Shown: positions 51,944 to 60,933 of the stretch, piece by piece | Numbering within the stretch: position 1 is the stretch's first letter | How the letters are laid out: the number at the start of each line of letters is the position of its first letter | Notes under the pieces: model-generated | Told to the model about the DNA's origin: nothing | Databases searched by the model: none | Seen by the model: the letters and a program-made list of their open reading frames with translations, nothing else | Made by a program: the position numbers and the translations under genes | Source: Enterococcus haemoperoxidus ATCC BAA-382 | GTDB taxonomy: Bacteria > Bacillota > Bacilli > Lactobacillales > Enterococcaceae | Length of the DNA stretch: 64,000 nt | Direction: 5' to 3' | Assembly (NCBI RefSeq): GCF_000407165.1 | Contig: NZ_KE136479.1 | Span: 631,464 to 695,463, forward strand

Positions 51944-53088
51944 AATTTGAGTGGGAAAAATGGATTAAAAACCCTAAGAACATTGTGTTATTACTTTGTA
52001 TTTTTTTGTCGATATTTATTTCGTTAGGCACGCTTTATTATGAAAATCAAGCGCAAAATAAAGTGGTGTATGATCATCTAAAAGCGCTTAATGATGAAAT
52101 TTCTCCCCCTCAAAACTATGTAGGGCCAAAAGATAAATATAAAGAGTTACAACTCCTAGATGATAATGGACAGTTTTCTTCCCCAAACGGAAAAGAAATG
52201 CGAAAAATATTATTAAAAATTGTTTCTATGTTAGATGATGAAAATATTGCCCATAGCCACAAAAGATGGTTAGAAAAAAACAAACTTCAAAATGAACGTT
52301 TGCACTTACAGCAAAAGTATTTAGACTTAGGCGGAGAAAAGTGGATCAATGAAACAAATATAAAAGAACAGTTAGCAATAAGTACATGGTTACTTAATCG
52401 AAAGATTCCTATGCAAAACATAGAGATTGGCCAAAAGGGTTTCTATTTTGTCTATTTCTTACTTAGTCATTGGATGAATTACTTTATTATTATCATGATT
52501 GGTTTATTCTTTTTTGATTTTATACCAAGTGAATATGAGCGGAAGAATTATTTGTTTTTGGCTGTACAGCCACTTAAAAAATCAACTATTTTTTTGAGAA
52601 AATATATGCTTACGATGATTGTTTTAATTGGTGGTATGTTTGGCTTTTTATTTGTAGGATTTACTGTGGCAAGTATTTTTCATGGAACAGGCTCTTTAGC
52701 GTATCCAATGCTTATCAAGCAAGGAACAAGTTTCCACTTAATTCCATTAGGAGAATATTTTCTCAAAACAGTTAGTTTACAAATACTATTTATGTTATTT
52801 TCAAGTAGCTTGTTGTTGTTACTTTCAAAATGGCTAAAAAGTGGGCTAGAAGTTTTAGGCTTGTATTTAGCTATAATGTTGATACCAAACTTTTTAGAAA
52901 AAATGATTCCTAGTTTGAATAAAGTTACCGCTTGGTTGCCATTTTTTTATATGAATACAAATAGTAAAATTTTAGAAGTGAATAATCATTTTTCCTCTTC
53001 TTTTTATTTCCAGTTCCTTATTTTAGTTGGATGGAATTTGATTTTGGGAATAATTTGGTATTGGAATTTGGAGGATAAGCACTCATGA
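51940..53088 (+). CDS. ABC-2 type permease, first
   Basis: 382 residues. One N-terminal membrane segment (about 14-34), a large extracellular loop to about 165 (rich in charged helix, KRWLEKNKLQNERL) and five more membrane segments. This is the half-exporter layout with a big first loop. It is co-transcribed with the ATPase and a paralogous permease; the two probably form a heterodimer. Confidence 0.82.
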   Translation: MKFEWEKWIKNPKNIVLLLCIFLSIFISLGTLYYENQAQNKVVYDHLKALNDEISPPQNYVGPKDKYKELQLLDDNGQFSSPNGKEMRKILLKIVSMLDDENIAHSHKRWLEKNKLQNERLHLQQKYLDLGGEKWINETNIKEQLAISTWLLNRKIPMQNIEIGQKGFYFVYFLLSHWMNYFIIIMIGLFFFDFIPSEYERKNYLFLAVQPLKKSTIFLRKYMLTMIVLIGGMFGFLFVGFTVASIFHGTGSLAYPMLIKQGTSFHLIPLGEYFLKTVSLQILFMLFSSSLLLLLSKWLKSGLEVLGLYLAIMLIPNFLEKMIPSLNKVTAWLPFFYMNTNSKILEVNNHFSSSFYFQFLILVGWNLILGIIWYWNLEDKHS

Positions 53089-54206
53089 ATCTAATATATT
53101 TTGAATTAAAAAAAGTTTGGCAAACGCGTAAGACACATTTATTCTTACTATTAAGTCTGTCACTGATCATAGTGCTATTTTTTTTCAATGGATTTATGGC
53201 ACATAAAGAACAACAAGAAATAGCAGAAGTAAATCCAACTGCTGAAGCATTAAATCAAAAAAGTTTCAACGATAAATTGAAACACTCTTTAGAGGAAATG
53301 AACCAAGAAATTTTGATGCAAGAAGAGACTTTTCAAATAATGGCCAATGAAGGAAAACCATTAGACGGAAAATTAACATTGCCAACTTATCCGTTATATC
53401 GAATGAACTTAAATGATGAGTTAGTGAAAAAGAAGCTACCACCTCAATCAATGCGTTATGGGACCAAAAATAGTATATTTACTGCGATTTTAGTGTCATA
53501 TTTAGCTAGTGGTTTGGGGCTGATTATCTTGTTCTTATTATTTGGCGATAGTTTAACTAAAGAAATGGAAGATAATAGTTTGTATTTTTATCTTGCTCAG
53601 CCAATCCAAAGAGGTCGCTTGTTTTTGACTAAATATATTTTAACTTGGGCTCAATCAGTTGTAGTGATTGGCTTGTTCTTAGTCTTTGGATTTATCTTTG
53701 CAAGTGTTTTTTCAGGGGGAAGCTCATTTTTTTATCCAGTCATTGCATTTTCAAATATGAACATGGACTTTATTCCAATTATTCAGTATATTGGGCAGGT
53801 TTATTTATTGTTTACTTTTGTATTGGCGTTTTGTTTTTCTCTCCATTTTTTAGTTAGTATCTTTTTGAAGAAAACAAGTTTGAGTTTAATTATAACAATG
53901 GTACTTTTATTTGAGGGCTACTCAATAAGCATGTTAAATAGTGAGTTTACTCGGAAAATAGCTCCGTTCAATCCATTTATTTATTTGAATAGCAGTAAGA
54001 TATTTGTTGGGTATGATTTCCATCCATTTGCTACACGTTTAGTGGAGAATCAAGAATATTATGCAAATTGGTGTTTACCAAGAACCATTCATAATGCACA
54101 AATTAGCAACGTGAATGGAATGATTACTTTAAGTATTGGCACAGCAATTTTGTTATTGATAGGTTATTTTTGTTTTAAAAAGAATTTCCATCTGTGGAAA
54201 GAGTGA
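53085..54206 (+). CDS. ABC-2 type permease, second
   Basis: 373 residues with the same layout as the preceding permease (N-terminal membrane segment, long loop, five segments) and clear similarity at SLTKEMEDNSLYFYLAQPIQRGRLF to SEYERKNYLFLAVQPLKKSTIF of the first. Four-base overlap with its neighbour. Substrate unknown. Confidence 0.82.
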   Translation: MNLIYFELKKVWQTRKTHLFLLLSLSLIIVLFFFNGFMAHKEQQEIAEVNPTAEALNQKSFNDKLKHSLEEMNQEILMQEETFQIMANEGKPLDGKLTLPTYPLYRMNLNDELVKKKLPPQSMRYGTKNSIFTAILVSYLASGLGLIILFLLFGDSLTKEMEDNSLYFYLAQPIQRGRLFLTKYILTWAQSVVVIGLFLVFGFIFASVFSGGSSFFYPVIAFSNMNMDFIPIIQYIGQVYLLFTFVLAFCFSLHFLVSIFLKKTSLSLIITMVLLFEGYSISMLNSEFTRKIAPFNPFIYLNSSKIFVGYDFHPFATRLVENQEYYANWCLPRTIHNAQISNVNGMITLSIGTAILLLIGYFCFKKNFHLWKE

Positions 54207-54327
54207 ATACAGATTCAAATCCACGGCGATTCAAGCAGAGTAGAGGTTGTTTAATCTGTCTAATTATGTTGTAAATATCGAAAACTTTGATAAAGTAAAA
54301 GGTAAGAGAAACAATTGGAGGCAGAAA

Positions 54328-55197
54328 ATGAGCGTATATTTAGAACGACCAGAGTTTGAAGGAAATCTTCTTTTTAGAGCTTTTATCAATGATGGTATGA
54401 CAATTGTTTATCCTCATTGGCATAAAGAAATTGAACTCATCTATTCCATACGAGGGACTGTCAATATCGGTGTGGGAGATGAAATCGTGCATGTAGCAGA
54501 TGGGGAAATCTATTTTTTTGCTAGCGGTGAACCTCATTATTTTCTAGCGTCGCCAAATAGTGAACGAATCGTTTATCAATTTGATTTGAGTCTGTTTGAG
54601 GAAATAAACTTGAAATCAACAAATGATTGTTCATTGATTGAATTATTCGAAACAGGAGAAAAACATAGTTCTAAATGGTCAAAATCTTTAGCTATGGACA
54701 TGAAAAAGCTATTACAGCAATTATTTGAAGAATATGGGAAGCAAGACTTAGGGAAGAATTATGCACTTTTTAGTTTGTTATTTCAATTGGTCACAACTTT
54801 TTATAGAAGGCTCCCTCAAACACATACTGAAGTCAAAAAAGGGGCTAAAGCTTCTACTATAAAGTATAAAGAAAATTTAAAACAGCTAGATCGTATCTTT
54901 ACCTATGTAGAAAATCATTATGAAGAATCGATTACGTTAGAAGAGATAGCAAAATACAGTGGCTTTAGCTCTTATTATTTTACTCGTTTTTTCAAAGCCA
55001 ATACAGGGACAACTTTTATGAGTTTTTTGACTGAGTATCGTATTAATCAAGCAAAGTTTATTTTAGCCAATGAAAAAGTTCCCATGATCGAAGTCGCTGA
55101 AAAAGCTGGTTTTGCTAGTGTGAAGACGTTTCATCATGTGTTTAAAGAGCAAGTTGGAATTTCGCCTTTGAAATATCAGAAAATGATTATAAAGTAA
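54328..55197 (+). CDS. AraC-family transcriptional regulator
   Basis: 289 residues. N-terminal cupin sensor (YPHWHKEIELIYSIRGT ... GEIYFFASGEPHYF) with metal-type His residues and a C-terminal double helix-turn-helix (ITLEEIAKYSGFSSYYFTRFFK and MIEVAEKAGFASVKTFHHVFKEQVGISPLKYQ). It starts at 54328 because GGAGG is eight bases upstream; the longer frame from 54247 has no site. It may control the ABC exporter upstream, or a sugar gene elsewhere. Confidence 0.9.
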   Translation: MSVYLERPEFEGNLLFRAFINDGMTIVYPHWHKEIELIYSIRGTVNIGVGDEIVHVADGEIYFFASGEPHYFLASPNSERIVYQFDLSLFEEINLKSTNDCSLIELFETGEKHSSKWSKSLAMDMKKLLQQLFEEYGKQDLGKNYALFSLLFQLVTTFYRRLPQTHTEVKKGAKASTIKYKENLKQLDRIFTYVENHYEESITLEEIAKYSGFSSYYFTRFFKANTGTTFMSFLTEYRINQAKFILANEKVPMIEVAEKAGFASVKTFHHVFKEQVGISPLKYQKMIIK

Positions 55198-55198
55198 A

Positions 55199-55246
55199 AA
55201 ACAGTCAGTAGATTAAGCTATTTTAATCTACAGGCTGTTTTTTTGA
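55199..55246. terminator. Terminator between AraC and convergent kinase operon
   Basis: AACAG...GTAGATTAA pairs with TTAATCTAC...CTGTT, followed by TTTTTTT on plus; the minus strand ends in TTTTTT as well, so it may serve both directions. Confidence 0.8.
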
Positions 55247-55250
55247 GGAG

Positions 55251-56540
55251 CTAATTGGCCAGTGTAAATGTCGCCGAAAAATATTCTTTATCAAATTGAA
55301 GAGAAAAATTTGCTCCTTCATACTGACGGATTGTTTTTACGATAGCAGTGAGTCCATGCTCTTTGTAGAATTTTTTTGATAGTATTGACTCCTCAATTGT
55401 TTTTTCTAAGTTTACTTGAGCACTAGTTGTATTGGTAAATTTAATATAAAGCTGATTTACTTCTTTTTCTATTAGCACATATAAATTGTTTTCTTTTCCT
55501 TTTTGAGTTTCTTTTACAGCGTATTCAGAGATAACGGATAAACAATGAAGGAAGTCGATCAAACGAATTGAAATCTCACTTTCCTTTATGATATCAGGTA
55601 TGTTTAGATGAAGTGCTATCTGTTTAGCTGTGCAATCTTCTATCAGATAAAGCAACAATCCTTGAACGGAGGGAATGGGGATATTTCCAAGTTCAACATA
55701 TGAATCTTCTTCCAAAAGGTTTTTTGAATAATCAGTGATGGATGCAATATAAGTGAGCGCTTCTTGCGATTGATCTTGTTCAATATAATCTGCCAAACTT
55801 AGCAAAATATTACGATAATCATGTCTAAATTCATCTGAAATAGTAATTTTTTCCAATTCTTGATTGTACTGCTCAAATAGCACTTGCTTTTTTAATTGTT
55901 GTTGATAGTATTTACTATACGAATAAGCAGTCGTATAAACAATTAAGTTTAACGTAAGCATTAAAAAGGTTAGATAGAGAAATGACTCCACAAAAAAATG
56001 TTGTACTGCTGATTGTTTAAGTAAAGAAAAAATAGTAAGAAAAAAAAGAGCAACTATCGATTGAATTTTATAATTTTTTTGAATATGTAAAATAGAATCA
56101 GTAATCAAATAAGTCTTATCAACTTTTTTGATAGCGAAAATTAATAGAAATAGACCTATTTGTTGTCCAAAGAATGAAAAAGGTACTAGTATTTGGTGTT
56201 GATCCGCATTAATATAATGTATTTGGAATAGAAAATTCATTAAGTCGTATGTAAAAAGCCAAGAAATTAGTACCAATGAATTAATCAAAAAAAGAGTGAG
56301 AGACATTAAAATCCAATTACCTGTAAAACGTACAATAAAGACAGCTAAGCTGACATAAAAAACAAATAATAATATGTAAATATAAGAGGTTCTAACAAAA
56401 TAACTAATCAAGATGGTTAAAGCCAATATGATAGATAATATAGTGGAGTGTTTTGTATCAATATATTTTTTATGAAGTAACGTCCATACAATTTGGAGAT
56501 AATTAATAGCAAATAATTCTGTTGCTAAATAGGTTTCCAT
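55251..56540 (-). CDS. GHKL-type sensor kinase homologue with intact His and degenerate ATPase (locus 2, type A)
   Basis: 429 residues, paralogue of the protein at 9788. About seven membrane segments, phospho-acceptor box DEFRHDYRN (His240), and an ATP-binding domain in which the N-box Asn is Tyr340 (SEYAVKE), as in its paralogue. The G-box is reduced to HGL. It probably receives phosphate from, or regulates, the complete kinase encoded upstream. Separated from that gene by a terminator, so it may have lower or independent expression. Confidence 0.82.
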   Translation of the reverse strand: METYLATELFAINYLQIVWTLLHKKYIDTKHSTILSIILALTILISYFVRTSYIYILLFVFYVSLAVFIVRFTGNWILMSLTLFLINSLVLISWLFTYDLMNFLFQIHYINADQHQILVPFSFFGQQIGLFLLIFAIKKVDKTYLITDSILHIQKNYKIQSIVALFFLTIFSLLKQSAVQHFFVESFLYLTFLMLTLNLIVYTTAYSYSKYYQQQLKKQVLFEQYNQELEKITISDEFRHDYRNILLSLADYIEQDQSQEALTYIASITDYSKNLLEEDSYVELGNIPIPSVQGLLLYLIEDCTAKQIALHLNIPDIIKESEISIRLIDFLHCLSVISEYAVKETQKGKENNLYVLIEKEVNQLYIKFTNTTSAQVNLEKTIEESILSKKFYKEHGLTAIVKTIRQYEGANFSLQFDKEYFSATFTLAN

Positions 56541-56651
56541 AAATATTTACTCCTTTGATTCAGTTTGTTTCATCATATCAAAAAGTCTAGAAAGTCACAA
56601 TTTATAACTAGTTACTAAATGTATAAATTCCAAACAAAGAGCAATTAAGAC

Positions 56652-56698
56652 AAAAAATGTAGGAATACGAGAGAAAAACTCATTTTCCTACATTTTTA
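56652..56698 (-). terminator. Terminator between the two kinase genes of locus 2
   Basis: On the minus strand ATGTAGGAA pairs with TTCCTACAT, followed by TTTTTT, starting at the stop codon of the type B kinase. It should reduce or block read-through to the type A gene. Confidence 0.8.
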
Positions 56699-58015
56699 TT
56701 TAGATATAAGCAGTGGTTCTGACAACTTTGGTACTGAAAAACTAACAATAAAAAAGGAATCTTTTTTAGCAATCTGGTAACTTGCTTTTTTATAATTATC
56801 AATCAATTTAGCTAGAATATATAAGCCTTTTCCTTGATGTTTTTCTTTGGTAGAAAAATTATTTTGTAAAAGGGATTGTAGTGAGATATCTTTATCTGCA
56901 GTATAGGTATTTTTTACGACTACTTTTACAAAATTTTGGTCACCGGTAATCGCTATTTCAATCATCTTGAGCTCCGTTTCCTGGACAGCTTCATAGGCAT
57001 TATCTAATAAAATAGAAAAGCAACGAATGAAGTCGACGATATTCATATCAATATCTGTCAGTTTTTCTGTTATTGTGATTTTCAGCTGAATATCTTTATC
57101 CGAACAACTTTTTAGAAAACTAGTCAAAAGACCTTGGATCGGTGGATTATGAATCACTGAAATCGTTTTATATAGATTTGGTGTAAGTAGTGAGTTTGAA
57201 TAGTCAATGATTGTATGCAGTAAATGAAGTGCTTGTTGCGTATCATTTAGTTCCAAATAGGAGGTCAGTCCAATCAAAAGTTGCTTATAATCATGACGAA
57301 ATTCATTAGAACGGTTGATCTTTTCTCTTTCTTGCTCATATTTCTTGTTAAGGATATTGATATATTGTTGTTCATTTTGCCGTTTAACAATAAGTAGAAT
57401 ATTCCAGCTAAGAAAAGCTGTGAAACAGATGATAATGAAGGTGCTGTAAAAAAATGAATCTGAATAGCCTTCTGACACACTAAATTGCTGCAGAGTAATC
57501 GTTACGAATAAGAAAATTAAGAGTAAAACAGATAATAAACGATACTTTTTAGGCAATAGATGAATAGTGGTCGTGATATTGAATCGTTTATTTAAATAAT
57601 TAGCGAAGAGCAAAAGTAAATAGAAAACAAATTGTTGTAGAAAAATAAAAAGTTTTAAATAGATTGAATAAGTTTCAGCATCAATCAAATGGTTAATAAA
57701 TAGAATATCCCAAATATCCAATGTTAAAAGCCATGAAAGTAAAACAATCGCATTTTCAAAACTTAAAAATAAAGCAGGAACCACCCAATTTTGAACTTTT
57801 CTTACTTGAAAGAAAAATTGTAGAAGAAAAAAAGGAATCAGCAATAGAGTAATAAAATGATCATCTGTAAAAGCACCAACAATAAATTGAACAGTTAAAA
57901 TGGCACTAAGGATCATTGTTTCTCGAAAGGACAAGATTTTTTTATAAGCAAATAACCAAAGCAATTGTATAAAATTTAGTGATAGTAACGAAATAAAAAA
58001 AGGTCTATCTAACAT
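56696..58015 (-). CDS. GHKL-type sensor histidine kinase, complete (locus 2, type B)
   Basis: 439 residues with about seven N-terminal membrane segments. It keeps both the phospho-acceptor NEFRHDYK (His241) and the ATPase motifs: LLDNAYEA (Asn339) and HQGKGLYIL. It is thus the only one of the four kinases in the window that looks catalytically complete. It is closely related to the protein at 11173, where His241 is Asp. Its start overlaps the response-regulator gene by 11 bases. Confidence 0.87.
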   Translation of the reverse strand: MLDRPFFISLLSLNFIQLLWLFAYKKILSFRETMILSAILTVQFIVGAFTDDHFITLLLIPFFLLQFFFQVRKVQNWVVPALFLSFENAIVLLSWLLTLDIWDILFINHLIDAETYSIYLKLFIFLQQFVFYLLLLFANYLNKRFNITTTIHLLPKKYRLLSVLLLIFLFVTITLQQFSVSEGYSDSFFYSTFIIICFTAFLSWNILLIVKRQNEQQYINILNKKYEQEREKINRSNEFRHDYKQLLIGLTSYLELNDTQQALHLLHTIIDYSNSLLTPNLYKTISVIHNPPIQGLLTSFLKSCSDKDIQLKITITEKLTDIDMNIVDFIRCFSILLDNAYEAVQETELKMIEIAITGDQNFVKVVVKNTYTADKDISLQSLLQNNFSTKEKHQGKGLYILAKLIDNYKKASYQIAKKDSFFIVSFSVPKLSEPLLISK

Positions 58016-58778
58016 ATTGATACTCCTGTAGCCCCTTCTTTACTTTATCAATGATTCGAGTTCCTACAAAAAGATCTTTACCACCATTGAAAGTAATCGT
58101 ACCATTTTTTCTATTGATCGATGAAATATTTTCAAGATTAATTATGTAGGACTGAAGAGCGGTAAATAAGTATACTTGTTTTAAATTATTTTTGAGTTTA
58201 CCAATTTTTCCTTCTATAATTAGTTCTTCTGAAATGGTCTTGATCAAAACGCGACTCTTTAAACCTTTCAATGATTCAATATATAAAATATCTTTACAAT
58301 TAAGATAAATTGCTTCATATCCGTTCATAAAAGTCGTGATATCTTGATCTTGTCTCCAAACGGCTTTAGTCAAACTTTCTACCTTCAGCAGAACATTCTC
58401 AATAGTTGATTTTAGTTCTGTTGAGTCAATTGGGTTCTTTACAAGATAGCTAAGCGGAAAAATATCACTATTGATGATTGAAATAGCTTTATCTTCAAAA
58501 CTAGTCAGAAAAATAATGTTGCATTTTGAATTGATTTGTCGAATCTGATTTGCCAAATCAATTCCTGAATATTGTGTTTTTAAATCGATATCCAAAAAGA
58601 AAATATCATTATCAGAAATGTTTAATGTTGGAATCTCTTCCATAAAATGCAAATGATTGTCTGAAGAAGAGATTTTATAGCGAAAAGAATTAGAATCGTA
58701 ACTCTCAAGATAATGAATGATTCGTTTCCTATATAGATTATCATCTTCAACAACATAAATTGTTGTAGTATTTGTCAT
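58005..58778 (-). CDS. LytTR-family response regulator (locus 2)
   Basis: 257 residues, paralogue of the regulator at 12476 (shared FLDIDL with the phospho-acceptor Asp, YSGIDLANQIRQ, FLTSFEDKAI, LQSYIINLENISSINRKNG). Receiver domain plus C-terminal LytTR DNA-binding domain. It is divergent from the WxL genes starting at 59110, with candidate sites between. SD AGGAGG lies eight bases upstream. Confidence 0.9.
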   Translation of the reverse strand: MTNTTTIYVVEDDNLYRKRIIHYLESYDSNSFRYKISSSDNHLHFMEEIPTLNISDNDIFFLDIDLKTQYSGIDLANQIRQINSKCNIIFLTSFEDKAISIINSDIFPLSYLVKNPIDSTELKSTIENVLLKVESLTKAVWRQDQDITTFMNGYEAIYLNCKDILYIESLKGLKSRVLIKTISEELIIEGKIGKLKNNLKQVYLFTALQSYIINLENISSINRKNGTITFNGGKDLFVGTRIIDKVKKGLQEYQYVR

Positions 58779-59109
58779 TAAGTTTCCTCCTAAAAAATAA
58801 ATTTTAAAATATTTTTAATATATTCTAGAATATAAAGATAGAAAAAGAAAGGTTTTCATCGATTAAAAATGAAAAAGACTGCATATGTAATAGTATAGCG
58901 CTTACTTGCGACTTTTTAATTTGGAAAAAATAAAATTTATAAATAAAAAAGTTAAATGTAATTTGATAGCGCTTACTTGTTGTTTTCTTTGTTATTAGGT
59001 AATTGTACTATGAATGAGTTCATTGATAAACAAATACGAACGGCTTATAAAGCAAATTTATTTTTCAATTAAAATCAATTCAGTTTTTAATTTTAGAAAG
59101 GAAGTTAAA
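58779..59109. promoter_or_regulatory. Divergent control region of WxL locus 2 with a repeated 14-mer
   Basis: No gene. ATAGCGCTTACTTG occurs twice as a direct repeat, at 58895-58908 and 58966-58979 (71 bases apart). A related GCTTACAT sits in the equivalent region of locus 1. The motif may be the binding site of the LytTR regulators or a poor cre site. No -35/-10 pair stands out. Confidence 0.55.
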
Positions 59110-60246
59110 ATGATCGTGCAGTTAAATAAAATCAAAAAATGCGTTAAATATGTTTTCATTACTTTTATTTTATGTATTATTTCACCAATCCATTCAATTG
59201 CTGCAAATAAAGAAGCCGACCCATTAGGATTTGTTGTTCAGGCGATTAGGCCGGATACACAAATTGAAACCAATAAATCTTATTTCTTTATTGAAACTCA
59301 ACCTGATGAGACTCAAACATTGAAGGTCAAGGTTAAATCAACTCAAAAAGATCCTATCAAAATTCAAGCATTTATTGCCAATGGTACAACAGGTTCAACT
59401 GGAAATATTGAGTATGACGAATCAACAAAGGATCTAGATAAGAGCTTAAAACATCCATTAACAGAAATGGTCAAAATCAATGAGCCTGAAATCACATTAG
59501 AAAACTTTGAAGAAAAAGTGGTTGAACTATCCGTTACACCACCAAAAGAAAGTTATGAAGGAATCAAACTAGGCGCTGTTGTTTTTCAAACAGTAGAGGA
59601 TAAGGAACAAACCAAAACACAAACAATCTCTAGTAAATACCAATACAAAATTGGTTTGATCACAACTGAAACAGGGGAAGAATATGAAAATGCTAAAAAT
59701 CTAGAGCTAGCATCAGCCAAACTTGGGTTGAAATTAGGTCGTAAGCAAGTTGCCGCTGTTATACATAATCCAGAATCAAAAATAGCTGATAATTTAAAAA
59801 TTGAAGCAACCGTAACTAAAAAGGGTTCAGACACAGTTTTAAAAAAACAAACAGTAGAAAATGCTCGCATGGCACCAAATAGCACATATGAATTTTCAGT
59901 GGATTGGGGAGTTGATGTCATTGAATCAGGTGACTATACCTTAAAAGTTCATGCTCAAAATGACGAAGAAGACTGGAAATGGCAAAAAGATTTTAGCGTT
60001 TCAGCTGAAAAAGCAAAAAAAATGAATGAAGAAACAGTTTTCAAAGTAGAATCACCTGATTGGCTACCTTACGTCGTTATTTTAGCAATTGGTTCACTTG
60101 TATTAGTCATTGTAATTTTGACCGCTAGAAATAAACGTTGGAAAAAAATGGTTTATGAACGTGCTAAGAGAAGAAAATCAAAACAGGCGAAAAGAAAGAA
60201 GTCAGAACAAAAAAAGGTTAAAAAGAATAAACAAATGAAGGAGTGA
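59110..60246 (+). CDS. WxL-interacting DUF916/DUF3324 surface protein (locus 2)
   Basis: 378 residues. Start ATG 59110 with AAAGGAAG upstream; a longer frame from 59014 has no site. Signal peptide (to SIAA), DUF916 from GFVVQAIRPDTQIETNKSYFFIE with PDETQTLKV, DUF3324 from about 175 (KYQYKIGLITTETGEE), a membrane segment (YVVILAIGSLVLVIVIL) and a very basic tail. It is clearly paralogous to the gene at 14862. First structural gene of locus 2. Confidence 0.9.
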   Translation: MIVQLNKIKKCVKYVFITFILCIISPIHSIAANKEADPLGFVVQAIRPDTQIETNKSYFFIETQPDETQTLKVKVKSTQKDPIKIQAFIANGTTGSTGNIEYDESTKDLDKSLKHPLTEMVKINEPEITLENFEEKVVELSVTPPKESYEGIKLGAVVFQTVEDKEQTKTQTISSKYQYKIGLITTETGEEYENAKNLELASAKLGLKLGRKQVAAVIHNPESKIADNLKIEATVTKKGSDTVLKKQTVENARMAPNSTYEFSVDWGVDVIESGDYTLKVHAQNDEEDWKWQKDFSVSAEKAKKMNEETVFKVESPDWLPYVVILAIGSLVLVIVILTARNKRWKKMVYERAKRRKSKQAKRKKSEQKKVKKNKQMKE

Positions 60247-60251
60247 CAATA

Positions 60252-60587
60252 GTGAATCAGGGTCTTAATAAAATAGCAAAAAAACAATTAATATCAATAG
60301 TACTCTTTTTCAGTCTAACAACCTTTTTTGCACCGACGGTATGGGCTAATCAAGCAGGTGAAGCAGATGTTGGTATCACGTTTAAAAAAACGGAAGATGA
60401 TACGCCAGCACCTCCACGTGATAATACGCCTACAGCTGATAAAGCCAAACCAATCAATAAACGGGTTCGTTTGCCAAACACCGGGGAAACAGTGAAGCAG
60501 TTGACGTTGCTGATTAGCGGAATGATTCTGATTGTGATCAGTTTTGCGGTTATTTTAGATAAGCAAATCAAGCTGAATAGTGACTGA
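60252..60587 (+). CDS. Small LPXTG-anchored protein of WxL locus 2
   Basis: 111 residues. Signal peptide (to VWA), short Pro/Asp-rich extracellular region, RLPNTGE, a membrane segment (LTLLISGMILIVISFAVIL) and a basic end: a canonical sortase substrate. GTG 60252 is chosen as start because AAGGAG is eight bases upstream. The locus 1 counterpart at 15948 has lost the canonical motif. Confidence 0.85.
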   Translation: MNQGLNKIAKKQLISIVLFFSLTTFFAPTVWANQAGEADVGITFKKTEDDTPAPPRDNTPTADKAKPINKRVRLPNTGETVKQLTLLISGMILIVISFAVILDKQIKLNSD

Positions 60588-60635
60588 TCTATTAAAAAAA
60601 AGCTATTTTAAATTTAATCAAGGGAGAATAATTTT

Positions 60636-60866
60636 ATGAGAGTCTATATTTGGCTGTATATATTAGGAGCATGTGGCACTATTTCATTAGGAATGTTCCT
60701 CTTCTCCTTAAATCGAGACAGTATTTTAGTAAAAAAATTAAAATTAAAAAAATCAAAAATATTATTGAATTGGTTATTGTTAGCCGTATCGATTATCAGT
60801 TTTCTATTACTGATCTATACATTTATCTATATCCAAAAGCAAATGAATATCTTTAATTTAAGTTAA
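60636..60866 (+). CDS. Small two-helix membrane protein of WxL locus 2
   Basis: 76 residues, paralogous to the protein at 16269 (WLYILGACG, basic loop VKKLKLKKSK). Two membrane segments. Same position between the anchored protein and the repeat-flanked WxL gene. SD GGGAG is nine bases upstream. Function unknown. Confidence 0.72.
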   Translation: MRVYIWLYILGACGTISLGMFLFSLNRDSILVKKLKLKKSKILLNWLLLAVSIISFLLLIYTFIYIQKQMNIFNLS

Positions 60867-60877
60867 AGATATTCCTA

Positions 60878-60903
60878 TTCAACAGTTTACTATGGTAACT
60901 TCC
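60878..60903 (+). repeat. 26-bp inverted repeat, left arm, flanking WxL gene 2
   Basis: Exactly complementary to 61697-61722; begins TTCAACAGTTTAC and ends GTAACTTCC. It lies directly before the ribosome binding site of the WxL gene. Sequence unlike the locus 1 repeat except for AACAGTT and GTAA elements. Confidence 0.92.
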
Positions 60904-60933
60904 TCAAAAGTAAAATGCGTTAGGAGAAAGATA

